Positions 10,159 through 19,337 of a stretch of 64,000 bases of DNA are shown piece after piece. Source of the DNA: Microstegium vimineum (Eukaryota > Streptophyta > Magnoliopsida > Poales > Poaceae). The notes under the pieces were generated by a model, which was given only the letters and a program-made list of their open reading frames with translations, was not told where the DNA came from and did no database searches. The stretch's first letter is position 1. Each line of letters opens with the position of its first letter. The translations under genes were made by a program, and so were the position numbers. The stretch lies in NCBI GenBank assembly GCA_022036555.1, contig CM039126.1, forward strand, positions 31,395,925 through 31,459,924. The letters run 5' to 3'.

Positions 10159-10968
10159 GCCACATGTGTCCAGCCTGGGACAAGTTACGACTTGGAGAGC
10201 ATCCGCCAGAGGAGCAACGAGAGCCTCCGGGAGTACATCAGGCGCTTCTCTGATAAGCGGTTGAACATCGCAGAGATCTCCGACCCAGAGGCCATCGCCA
10301 TCTTCTCCAACGTCCTGCGGATGGACGATCTATAGAATAAGTTGGCACGGAAGAGCATAACAACCGTAGAAAAGCCCATGACGATCGCGAATCCTTACGC
10401 CAACCAAGACGACGCCACCCACAGCAGGGAGAATAGGCGACGCCACTCTCGTTCCCTAGAATGCGCAAGGGATAGGGACCGCTGACCAAATTATCGCAGT
10501 GAAGGAAGGGCCGGCGACCACCGAGACTACCGGTCGGGCAACTCCGAGCACTACCCGCAGAGGTACGATTATAGGCGTGACAACTGCTACGTCGCCAACA
10601 CGAACGCCCGACCAAAGAAGAACTACGACGCTAGCTACAAGAAGATCCTCGACGGCCCGTGCCCTATACACAAAAACTCCAAACACTCTATGCGCAATTG
10701 TGAAATCCTTGAGTCAACAGTGAAGGGAAGAAGTGACAAGAGAGCAAAGAAAGATGACTCCAACAAGGGCAAAGACCAAGAACCACCGGCCCCGGAGTTC
10801 CAACCAGCTTTCATGATGTACTCCATCTTTGGGGCAGCGTGGTTGTGGAAGGAGAGAGGAGACGTCGCCAAGTTCGCAAGGATGTCTACTCGGTCGCAGC
10901 AACAGGAGATGATTCAGCCAACGCTCGCTACCTCGACTGGTCGGAACAACCAATTAGCTTCTCCGTAG
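10159..10968 (+). pseudogene. gag C-terminal part of the Tat-lineage element
   Basis: From the gap edge the frame reads SLREYIRRFSDKRLNI, the conserved Tat-type gag motif, then IAIFSNVLRMDDL before a TAG at about 10332. It continues in the same frame through an Arg/Tyr-rich linker with a second stop (TGA at about 10483), then CPIHKNSKHSMRNC, a gag zinc-knuckle-like segment. After FMMYSIFG it loses sense while the protease frame takes over, so a frameshift lies near 10830. The N-terminus is in the gap. Confidence 0.75.
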
Positions 10969-11411
10969 AAGACGAGTGGACGGATTATAGATACCCCAGC
11001 CGCTTCCCACTCATTGTCGATCCAACCATCATCACGTGCCACTTCAGGAAGGTGTTGGTCGATGGCGGCAGTGCCCTCAATATCATATTCGCCGATGCAT
11101 TCCGCCAACTTGATTACTCCAAGAAGGACCTCCTGCCCGCGAACTTCTCCTTCTGGGGGATCATCCCAAACAAGGCGTCGACACCAGTTGGCCGGATCAC
11201 CCTCCCCGTACAGTTTGGCGACCAAGACCATTTTAGGGTGGAGAACATTAACTTCATCATCGCCGACTTCGAGACAGCCTACCACGCGATACTCGGTCGA
11301 CCAGCACTCGCAAAGCTCATGGCAGTCCCACACTACACCTACATGGTGCTCAAGATTCTGACACAACAAGGCATCCTCAGCTTCCGCACCAATCTGAAAA
11401 TCGCGTACTAA
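10839..11411 (+). CDS. retroviral-type aspartic protease of the Tat-lineage element
   Basis: The frame is open for 190 codons. Conserved blocks in order: ISFSVEDEWTDYRYPSRFPL, VLVDGGSALNIIFAD with the catalytic Asp in D-G-G-S (about residues 72-80), FWGIIPNKASTPVGRITLPV, NFIIADFETAYHAILGRPAL and MAVPHYTYMVLKI. This is the Tat-type protease normally followed by RT. Here the frame ends at 11411, and a basic tail (11411-11596) replaces the RT. Protease would cleave the Gag precursor. The true N-terminus is in the gag frame. Confidence 0.88.
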   Translation: MVVEGERRRRQVRKDVYSVAATGDDSANARYLDWSEQPISFSVEDEWTDYRYPSRFPLIVDPTIITCHFRKVLVDGGSALNIIFADAFRQLDYSKKDLLPANFSFWGIIPNKASTPVGRITLPVQFGDQDHFRVENINFIIADFETAYHAILGRPALAKLMAVPHYTYMVLKILTQQGILSFRTNLKIAY

Positions 11412-11701
11412 TGCGAGCAGCAGACAATAAACGCCGTCGAGAAGCCCCGTATCCAGGATACGTACAACTCCGAAGCCAGCGACAACCCCGCCGCAAAGAA
11501 GCAAAAGGAAGCAGAACAAGCAGCGACTACCGCCGACCCCTCCCGCGAATAGATATAAAGACCAACAGCCTCGAGAGGCGCGAGAAGATGCGCTAGTATA
11601 AACATAGCCCAATAGAGTTTGTACTGTGTACTCTTCTAATAACGAATAAAGGTGCCTCGTTTCTCATATATTTTATCTAACCAAACCTGTTAAAGCAAGC
11701 A

Positions 11702-11815
11702 AAAACGCTCGCGGCGTACGACGACCCCTGCAAAATGCTCACGGTGTACGACGACCCCTGCAAAACGCTCACGGCGTACAACGACTTCTGCAAAACGCTC
11801 ATGGCATACAACAAC
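11702..11815 (+). repeat. 30-bp tandem repeat, about 3.8 copies
   Basis: Units start at 11702, 11732, 11762 and 11792 (last one partial) and begin AAAACGCTC.CGGCGTAC. They differ by a few substitutions. The array lies in the non-coding part after the protease. Function unknown. Confidence 0.85.
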
Positions 11816-12650
11816 AATACCAGTAACACACGACGACCACAGCAATGCGGCTGCCAACGTTCGGCGAAATCTCCAAAACACTCCCACAATGTTCGACGAC
11901 CTCTCCAAAACGCAATCGGGCGTTTCTCCAAACAGCCTGGCCATAACCAGAAAGCACCCAAAGCTAATTTGCCAATGAGTCATAGCGAATAGAAGTACCT
12001 ACCCTAAGCGCTACGACTACATTGACAGATCTCCCAAATGGTATTTCCCCAGAAGCCGGGCTATATCATTTGGGTCGGGAGCCATGAGGTTATGTGCCCA
12101 GAATCTGTACACAACCACGATACGGTCGACGACTCTACAAGCAGCATGGCTTTTCGCCCAGCGTCTGCAGGAACGGTCTCCACAAGCCCTAGTCACGCCA
12201 CGATCGAGCCTCTCGAAAAAAGACCCTGTCACTGGCATCTCCCTAAGCGTGCATGAGCAACTCGCCCTCTGTGCCGCGGGTTGCCAGCAGCGTGCCTCCT
12301 TGGGAGTCCTTATGTATCCTAGGTGTGAAGTGGCGCTAGCCCTACGATCTGGACCGTTTGAGACCCAAGGCCAAACGATTCATCGCTACGGCTCACGACT
12401 TAGCAGACATGACGGGACATACAAGTGAAACAAAAGCTCACCGCCCCGAATATATTACAGCTTTGCAGTTTTCACTTACACGTCCGAACACTTGTATCCG
12501 AGATAAAAATTATTGTTGTCCCGCAGCAAAATAGAGCATGACAATAAAGTTGAGAATCCCAAACAGAAGAAACCACAACTAAAAGATCAGTTATTCTGAC
12601 GATTACAACTTCATCCTACTGATGCGATAAGCGACTACCTCACTAATGTT
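11816..12650 (+). other. non-coding internal region of the Tat-lineage element
   Basis: No frame here resembles RT, RNase H or integrase on either strand. The sequence is of mixed composition and lacks repeats apart from the 30-bp array just before it. It occupies the place where several kilobases of pol would be expected. Confidence 0.5.
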
Positions 12651-12656
12651 CCTAGT

Positions 12657-13376
12657 CTAGAAATCGAACTCATGTCGAAGTTGATATTGCCGGCTACAGT
12701 ACATGATGATCCCAGGCATGTTGTTACCTGGCGGACCAAAACGGCGGCACTCGTCCCAGATGCACAGATGAGGACCGACGACGACGACTAAGTTCGGCAC
12801 ATCCTCCGGGGCACGAATCCACCGCCGCCGCCAGATGACGTGAAGATCGTCACAAGAGCGCTCCCGAAGACGACGCAAACCTCGATCAAAAAACCGACCA
12901 TCTGGAAGGGCACCTCCGCTGAGACAATCGATGATAGCAAGCGTCTCCAAATTCACCGAATTAGCGTAATACAACATCATGGCCCTGAAATACATCGCGA
13001 TGTCATCTCCAACTGCCACCGCCCTGCCAATAAGCACCTGCCCAACAGAATCTCGCCCCTGCAACATCAACCGTTCTAGACCACGAAAGAATAAAGCCTC
13101 CCAGTGGTCAACATCGAGAAAGTGCTGCTCGAAGGCAGTCTCCAGAAAAGGGAAGTAGGGCCGGCAATAGTCCTGGACACGCCGAAGAGACAAGAGCCGA
13201 ATCGTCGAAGCATCATCACAAAAGTTGCGGAAGAGATGACAGACCGGGCAAATCTTCACAAACTCACGCACATTGTCGCCATCACCGATCACACGAAGAA
13301 GGATCCGGAAGATCAAGTCCTTCGGCAGAGCCAGCAAGGCGGCGAAACCAAGCACACCGTCGCCCTCCATCTCCAT
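12657..13376 (-). CDS. F-box / Sel1-repeat-like protein, antisense ORF inside the Tat-lineage element
   Basis: An uninterrupted 239-codon frame. Residues about 14-65 resemble an F-box: LPKDLIFRILLRV, then FVKICPVCHLFRNFCDD, as found in SCF ubiquitin-ligase adaptors. Residues about 85-155 resemble Sel1-type helical repeats (WEALFFRGLERLMLQG, then GDDIAMYFRAMMLYYANS). That pairing occurs in a large grass F-box family, which is the basis of the call. The first ATG follows a leader with a CTAGGGTTTGG motif and TATA-like boxes upstream. It runs opposite to gag-pro and the LTR. Extra antisense ORFs after pol are known in Tat-lineage elements; whether this is such an ORF or a captured host gene is open. 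No stop or frameshift is seen. Confidence 0.65.
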   Translation of the reverse strand: MEMEGDGVLGFAALLALPKDLIFRILLRVIGDGDNVREFVKICPVCHLFRNFCDDASTIRLLSLRRVQDYCRPYFPFLETAFEQHFLDVDHWEALFFRGLERLMLQGRDSVGQVLIGRAVAVGDDIAMYFRAMMLYYANSVNLETLAIIDCLSGGALPDGRFFDRGLRRLRERSCDDLHVIWRRRWIRAPEDVPNLVVVVGPHLCIWDECRRFGPPGNNMPGIIMYCSRQYQLRHEFDF

Positions 13377-13487
13377 CGACCAAACCCTAGCACCGACGAA
13401 TCCCCTCTACTCTTCGCTTATCCTTTGCGGACAGCAAGCACGGAGATTGTTGAACAAGGCGGATGGAAAATCCCCTCAGTTCACTGG

Positions 13488-13597
13488 AATATATAGTACG
13501 AAATCGACGGCTCTTTGTATCTTCGGTGTACTCGGTAAGGCAAGGAGACGCGGCCCTTCCCATTCCACCAACCGCCGGAGTTGTCCTTTATACCGAG
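13488..13597 (-). promoter_or_regulatory. candidate TATA boxes for the antisense F-box-like ORF
   Basis: On the minus strand TATATATTCC occurs at 13488-13497, about 115 bases before the ATG at 13376. A second match, GGTATAAAGG, lies at about 13588-13597. Either would give a normal plant leader length. Predicted from sequence only. Confidence 0.45.
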
Positions 13598-13982
13598 CGG
13601 TGCGGCGCTTCGCCTTCCAGGGTTTTTAGGAAACCGCAACGACCGAATACGGAACCGCCACGTCGCCCACTCCTTACGCCTCAAACACGGGCCGATAACT
13701 GGGCGGTTAATTCGGCCCATTTACTTCCTCTCCGTTCTCTACACTTATTTACTTCTAGTTAAACTTCCCCAGTTTACGAGTAATGATTTCTGAAATGCCA
13801 CTGACACTACAGTCTCGGGACTGGACGTGCAACCTTGTTATGATTTCTTTTCTGCAGCTACAGTAACATGGCTACAGCAGTCTGGTCGGCAAAAGTGCGA
13901 GAAAATTGGCTGCCAACAACGATACTCGGGGAATTCATCGACGACAACCACGACTTAGTTGTCTGGTCGCATCCTCAACCAG

Positions 13983-14733
13983 GCTCGGGGACTTTATCCA
14001 GTTTACACCGAGCGAAGCTCGGGGACTGCACCCACGGCACAGAAGGGCGGCGCAAAGAAGGACAACACCCGGGGACTGCGAATCAAGCAACATGATCCTG
14101 ATACAAGAAGCTTTAGGCTCCTTACATCAGGCTCGGGGACTACATGTATTCGCAGTCGTTTCTTACTAAACTCATATTAAGTTTCTTTCCATATACGATC
14201 CTGATACAAGAAGCCCCCAGTTTCTTACATCAGGCTCGGGACTACGGGTATTCGCAGTCATTTTTACAAAACTCATGCTTCAATTTACATACCTTATGTA
14301 TCCTTTTATAAAGTATGGCACCACGTGCATACTTCACCTGCTACCATGCTCGGGGACTAAGTAGGTACACTTCACCTTGCGGTGAATGTACTGATTTTCT
14401 TCTCGACAAAGCTCTGCTATTTTTTGTGTTGCCTTTGCAGAGCCTAAGTGGGTACACTTCACCAGGAAAGGGCTTTTTAAAAAGTTTTTCTTCTTCAGCA
14501 CGTCACATCCTCCCAGCAAGCAGCCGCAGCATCCGACGAGGCGACCTGCTCGCACATTAGGCTACGACGTTCTCGACCAGCCCGACCTGGTCGGGAGGCT
14601 CCTTTAAGCAGCACCTCGACCAGGCAGCCTGGTCGGGGCTTCACGACGACCACGACGCATGATGGCGACCAGCTGAACACCTTCAAGGACAATGTTGCGG
14701 GCTCGCCGGAAGAATATAACGTGCTCGGGGACT
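13983..14733 (+). repeat. array of seven polypurine-tract-like CTCGGGGACT motifs before the LTR
   Basis: The motif (G)CTCGGGGACT or a one-base variant recurs at about 13983, 14018, 14068, 14131, 14233, 14348 and 14723. The last copy abuts the LTR start at 14734 and is therefore in the polypurine-tract position. Blocks between copies are partly duplicated, for example the CTGATACAAGAAGC stretch near 14097 and 14200. The other copies look like decoy or ancestral tracts produced by local duplication. Confidence 0.8.
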
Positions 14734-15219
14734 TGTTGGGGATATTACCTCGGCATATCCCCAGGGACCTTATGGGCCTACCGACCGGAAGACGGCCCAG
14801 TCTGCGAGGCCTTGCGGCACGTGACCAGCCCGTTGTGCTCGCCAAGGACTCCGAGGAAGTCTTGCTCGCCAAGAAAGATCCTAGTAGATAGACTCGGATC
14901 CCTTGCCTTGAGGGACCGATCGTAATCTGTTAGGATATGGAAATTGTAACCCTGCTCCCCGGCTATATAAGGCGGGCAGGGACCCCCTCCAAAGGCTCTC
15001 TCTCAGATCATCTACGGATCTTGTAACCTAATACTCAAATCAATCCAGCCACCAGAACACAGGACGTAGGGTATTACGGCGATTTGCCGGCCCGAACCTG
15101 TATAAATCGCCGTGTCTACGCTCTCTGTGTTACGCTTGATCGTCGTCGCCACACCTCCGCCTACAATCTACTACCGTAGGGTACCCCCTAGGTAGACTGC
15201 GACGCATATTTCGTCGACA
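14734..15219 (+). repeat. 3' LTR of the Tat-lineage element (486 bp)
   Basis: The LTR starts TGTTGGGGATATTACC right after a polypurine-like motif and ends TTTCGTCGACA. A TATA box (GGCTATATAAGGCG) lies at 14961-14974. Start, end and TATA fit grass Tat-lineage LTRs. The bases following the end (GAAAC) would be the target duplication, but the other end is not in the window. Confidence 0.85.
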
Positions 15220-16456
15220 GAAACCTCAATCCTCCTCCCTGGGATCAAACCGGCATGGAATGGATAGATGAGATGTTGCACATGTTCCTTGTGATGCATG
15301 CAACGTCGATGGGTGAAACTAGCACTCCGAAGGGTCCATAGGGGGTCGGCTGAACCCCCTATGACACCTGGGCCATGTGGCACTCTTCTAGAAGGAAGGC
15401 CCACTCATCATAGGTGCTCTGGCTTGATGGAAGCCTTGGAAGCTCCATAAGGGGGTCGACTTGTCGATGGTATACATATATGCTCAGTCGTTGTTGTGGA
15501 TGGTGCAAGGTAATGGTCGACAGTTGAAACACCAGTGGCTATTGTTATTATCCTAGTCATGTGGGCGGGGCGCCAAGAGAGCGGTGCAGCCGGGGTTAGA
15601 CGTGGTATGGGCACAGCGGAACATGGCACGACAAGGGTAGGGTGTAGCACATGTCGGGCATGTCTAGAGAGGGGCACGACATGACCGGGGAGGAGTGCAA
15701 CCCGTATGAAGAAAAACAGTGCATGAAAAATAATGAAACTGGTGCATGTGTAATTAATAGTGAATTCCCTCAACCCCATGAGAAGGTATAAGCATCCCTT
15801 GTGAGGAACTCCAAGAGCCTCTTTATATCCTTCCACATTTATACGAATAGAGGTTTTAGTGAACCAATAGCTTCTTCATTTAGATATGCAAATATTATCA
15901 TCTTCTGTTTTGGATTTCTCGCTAGCCAAAAAATGAAGAACAAAAGTGACTCCTTAAAGTCCGCATATGGGTGAAAATATATAGAGAACCATTCTTATTC
16001 AAATGGTTCTCCGAGATTCATTTTTTAGACCAAGGAAGTAGCTAGCTAATTAGATACTAGCTATTAGCTAGCTAACTAGGATCAAAACATGGCTTAAGAC
16101 TCTCATCAGGGTCATTGACACGCAGTCTTCCATGTTAGATCTAATTGCAAGTTATTTTACGTAATATATCTGTTTTCTAGATATTCTTTCTATTTTACAA
16201 AATTATATATATATATATATATATATATTCTTTTCTGTTATCACATAGTAGGATCAAAATAATATGTAATAATTGTTATTCAGATCAACACAATCATTTC
16301 GGCAGCAAAGCCCATAGAAGGACACGATACTCAACTTCCTGCTCATGGGAAGAGAACACACAGGGATGGGCTTGAAATATATGAGGCCATCGTGTGGTTC
16401 TGGTTCGGTCTTGTTGCCGAGTTACTTGCGTATTCCAGAAAGATAAAACTAAACTT
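15220..16456. other. intergenic, no recognised feature apart from a TA microsatellite
   Basis: A 142-codon minus-strand frame at 15408-15836 matches no family I recognise, with low-complexity Pro/Thr content. A (TA)n microsatellite occupies about 16203-16228. Nothing else is supported. Confidence 0.5.
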
Positions 16457-16697
16457 TACTCCATCCTTCTTAAAATAGAAGTCTTTTGCTTTTTGAGAAA
16501 TTATTTTCTAAAAAAATAACCAATTATATATAAAGTATTAGTATTTATAGTATATAATTAGTATAATTAGATAGATTGTTAAATGTACTTTTATAATAAA
16601 CTTATTTATAGATATAAATATTACATATATTTTTTATAAATATAGTAGAAATTAAAAAAGTTTGATTTACAACCTCTATTTTAAGAGAGGGAGTGTA
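16457..16697. mobile_element. Stowaway-type MITE
   Basis: The ends are inverted: ACTCCATCCTTCTTAAAATAG at the left (from 16458, one base gap to the right arm) and CTATTTTAAGAGAGGGAGT at the right. TA dinucleotides flank at 16457-16458 and 16696-16697. The interior is AT-rich and non-coding, about 240 bp in all. The CTCC-type ends, TA target and size are those of Stowaway elements mobilised by mariner transposases. Confidence 0.8.
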
Positions 16698-17201
16698 GTT
16701 TTATCTCTTAATATTATTTTCAGGTTCTTTTTGTTAAGATTCAGAGATTGTCTCTATGTCTACGTGCAATAGTGATTCCTGGATCGCAAAAACATATATG
16801 AACTTTTGCTCAATGTTGCATTCAATCAATACTGCAACGGTTGCACTATATAGGATTCTCATTATCGTAGTTAGCCAGTTGTTTGTCAGGCCCATGGTTG
16901 AAGCTTCTGTGGCTCTGTCAGAAGTCAGAATACATTGTCGTCATTCGGTATTCGTTTCGGAGGAAAAGAAAAAAAAACAAACAAAAACAAAAACAAAAAA
17001 AAAACAAGAGGAAGAAACTGACTAAACATGTAGAATGTTTCTCAATCAGACAAAGGCCGCTTTGGAACTTAAAAATTTCATAAAAAAGACACGAGAATTT
17101 TATAGAAATTAGTTTATTTTTCAAACAAAAACACAGAAAATAGGAACCCCACCTTCCAAAGGAGCAGTAAATCTATGAGAGTAATTCTTTTGCTTTTCAT
17201 G

Positions 17202-17616
17202 AGCATCTTTAACGGTTTGTCAAATTTCACTTACAAATATTATGTTCTGGTAACTTACTAAAATATATGGCAAGTAAAAAAAATGGACTCTCACCAACAG
17301 TTTGACATAATTGTTTGGTAAATCTTTGACAAACTTGCATCAGAAACCCTAAAAGTGAAACACAGTTAGTTTTATACCCTTCCACCTCTGTCAAACTTGT
17401 ATCAGAAATCTTGAGAGTGAAACAAAATTAGTTTTTTTGCCCTTCCACCTCTACGTACGCCGGCGACCCGCGCACATATATACGCGTGGAGGGGGAAGAT
17501 TTACCAAGTTGCTAAAATTTATCAAGTTGGATGCCAAACTGTTGGAGGGGGGATTTTTCTAGTTTCGCTAAAAAAATGAAGATACTAAGTGTGTTTAGCA
17601 AACTCTTGGAGATGCT
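17202..17616. mobile_element. MITE with AGCATCT-type terminal inverted repeats
   Basis: The left end AGCATCTTTAACGGTTTG and the right end, read in reverse complement, AGCATCTCCAAGAGTTTG match at about 14 of 18 positions. The roughly 415-bp interior is AT-rich and non-coding. No clear target duplication is visible, so the superfamily is left open. Confidence 0.55.
17330..17453 (+). repeat. 62-bp direct tandem duplication inside the MITE
   Basis: The block starting CAAACTTG.ATCAGAAA at 17330 is repeated at 17392 and ends CCCTTCCACCTCT both times. The copies differ at roughly a dozen positions, so the duplication is old. Confidence 0.75.
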
Positions 17617-18404
17617 TGGCTCAAAACATACTAATCCAATCAATCGAAAAAAAAACATACTACTCTATTCTGTTTAAAGGAAGCCAAGAGGCGTACTTGG
17701 GATGCAAATGGGGCGGCGATGGGCAGCTCGCCCCACGTCCGCTCAAGCCGCAACTCCTAGTAGAGCTAATGCGGCAAGCCGGAGGCATCGCGCGCCACTG
17801 TTGCGTTCGTGCGTACACCGCTTCCTCCTGCACATGCGCACACTCTATTCATCTATCGCAGGCAGTACTCCAGACAGACAAGTTGCGGAGGTGCCGATGC
17901 CCAGTGGAGGAGACGACGCAGCCAGAGTATGTGCGCCCCTCGCCATGGCTCATGGGTGTTTTGCAGCAGGGACATCGTTGTTGTTGCCATGCCCAAGTTG
18001 CTGCCGTATTTGAGGAGCGGGTGCAAGGCGAAGGATAATGATGAGGACCACAACTCCGTTGGACGCAACTCGTGTCGTCGACCACCATGGTGCCGCAATA
18101 TGCTACTGATGCGGGATGTGGGTTGTCGTTGTGAATACGCAGGTCGAACACTTCAACCCACTTTATCTAAATGGGCTGGGTTGCAAGCTTATGTGGGTTG
18201 GTGGCGTAGGCAGCCCAGCAGGTTAACGCGGCGGCCCGCCCCACCTTGCATCCTTAGGCGTACTACACAAAAGACATCACTTTGTACTTGTACTCTTGTA
18301 CAGTTGTACACACAAGGAGTGCTAGTACACAACACATGGTGGCGCAACTACCCACAGGCCACATGCCATAGCTTTTGGCTAGCTAGGCACTAGTGCCACA
18401 CTAC
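17617..18404. other. intergenic, GC-rich stretch without a supported gene
   Basis: Overlapping frames on both strands at 17589-18393 reflect GC-rich composition. None resembles a known protein and none keeps a consistent codon pattern. No repeat or motif is identified. Confidence 0.4.
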
Positions 18405-18462
18405 AATACTGGTTCGATCCCTTCCGGGCGAATTATGTTGGCCGCACTAAAAAAATCCCCTT
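18405..18462 (+). repeat. fragment of a tRNA-derived SINE
   Basis: TGGTTCGATCCCTTCCGGGCGAA.. followed by CTAAAAAAATCCCC parallels the B-box and tail of the complete SINE at 37986-38146 (GGGTTCGACTCC, GGAGCGAA, AAAAAAATCCCC). Only the 3' portion is recognisable. Confidence 0.4.
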
Positions 18463-18518
18463 ATGTATGCCATATTTCTTAAAGCACAAATAAATAAACC
18501 GATCTACTCACATGACAA

Positions 18519-19337
18519 CTAAAGCTGGACGGAAAACTCGAATCTCATTAACTCGCTCGACTCGTGGCTGGCTCGGCTCGACTCGCCGAGCCGAGCTTAG
18601 GTTTTAGCTCGTTTGTGTAACGAGCCGAGCCGAGTCAGCTCGTGAGTTGCTCACGAGCTTAACGAGCTGCACATCTAGGAAACGAAGTCTGCAAGCCGCA
18701 GCCACCCATCAGCCATCACCAATGTTGCAGCAGCCCACGGCCCAGACTCGCAGCCCACACGCACATCGGCACATAGCAAAACAGAACCCTAAGCCTCAAC
18801 ACTCACGCACAACCACACAGGCACCTGGCCGCCGCAAGCTTACAACCGGAGCCGGGCCAGCAGTCCACCACGCGACCACGGCGACGACACGGCGAGCGAG
18901 ACGCCCGATGCCGCGACCGCAAATCAGGCGGACATGACTAGCGCCTCTCCGTCCGTGAGCAGGATTGGTTCGGATTCTTACTCGGTCAATCCTCTCTCCA
19001 TTTTCCTCTAGATCTTCCTCTGCCTATCGCCGAACTAGTACTGGCCTGCTGGTTGTTGTGCTCCAGGCCCTCACCGCATCTTCCATGGAGGGCGAGAATA
19101 ATACATCGATGTGTTTTCCAAGTTTGGATGAGGAACTAGCACTCGGTCTTCATTGAAATGTACGTAGTCTTTTTTCTGTCCCTGGCTCACGAGCCAAACG
19201 AGCTAGCTCGAGCTTTTTCCCGAGCCGAACCGAGCTAGTTTTTTAGCTCGTTAGGTATAACGAGCCAAGCCGAGCCAGCTCGTTATGCTAACGAGCCAGA
19301 CCGAGCCGAGACGAGCCAGCTCGATATCCAGTTTTAG
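18519..19337. mobile_element. non-autonomous hAT-like DNA transposon, about 0.8 kb
   Basis: Terminal inverted repeats: CTAAAGCTGGA at the left, and at the right, in reverse complement, CTAAAACTGGA. Flanking 8-mers CATGACAA (18511-18518) and CGTAACAG (19338-19345) agree at 5 of 8 positions, all differences being transitions, consistent with an old 8-bp duplication. Both subterminal regions are packed with CGAGC/GCTCG words in both orientations, as expected of hAT subterminal transposase-binding sites. The interior (18660-19180) has no transposase; a short frame from 19087 (MEGENNTSMCFPSLDEE) may be a leftover N-terminus. Confidence 0.7.

Larger units (their letters stand above)
10157..15219 (+). 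mobile_element. Tat-lineage Ty3/gypsy element, gag-protease only, 5' end lost in gap
   Basis: In order on the plus strand: gag fragment, aspartic protease, a short lysine/arginine-rich tail, about 3.1 kb without RT, RNase H or integrase, then repeated polypurine-like motifs and an LTR (14734-15219). The protease style matches Tat/Retand-type grass elements. Absence of the polymerase region with an otherwise orderly layout recalls non-autonomous Tat partners such as maize Zeon-1, which lacks pol and is thought to rely on cinful-1. An antisense F-box/Sel1-like ORF lies between protease and LTR. The 5' LTR and primer-binding site are beyond the gap, so linking gag-pro to this LTR is inference from order and orientation. 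Confidence 0.7.

Noticed and set aside
10043..10264. Open frame running across gap 1
   Set aside because: It consists mainly of unknown residues from N and is out of frame with the real gag.
15408..15836. 142-codon minus-strand frame
   Set aside because: Low-complexity Thr/Pro content and no family recognised. Not enough to call a gene.
17589..18393. Overlapping GC-rich frames suggesting a gene
   Set aside because: No recognisable domain, no consistent frame and no splice signals. Treated as intergenic.
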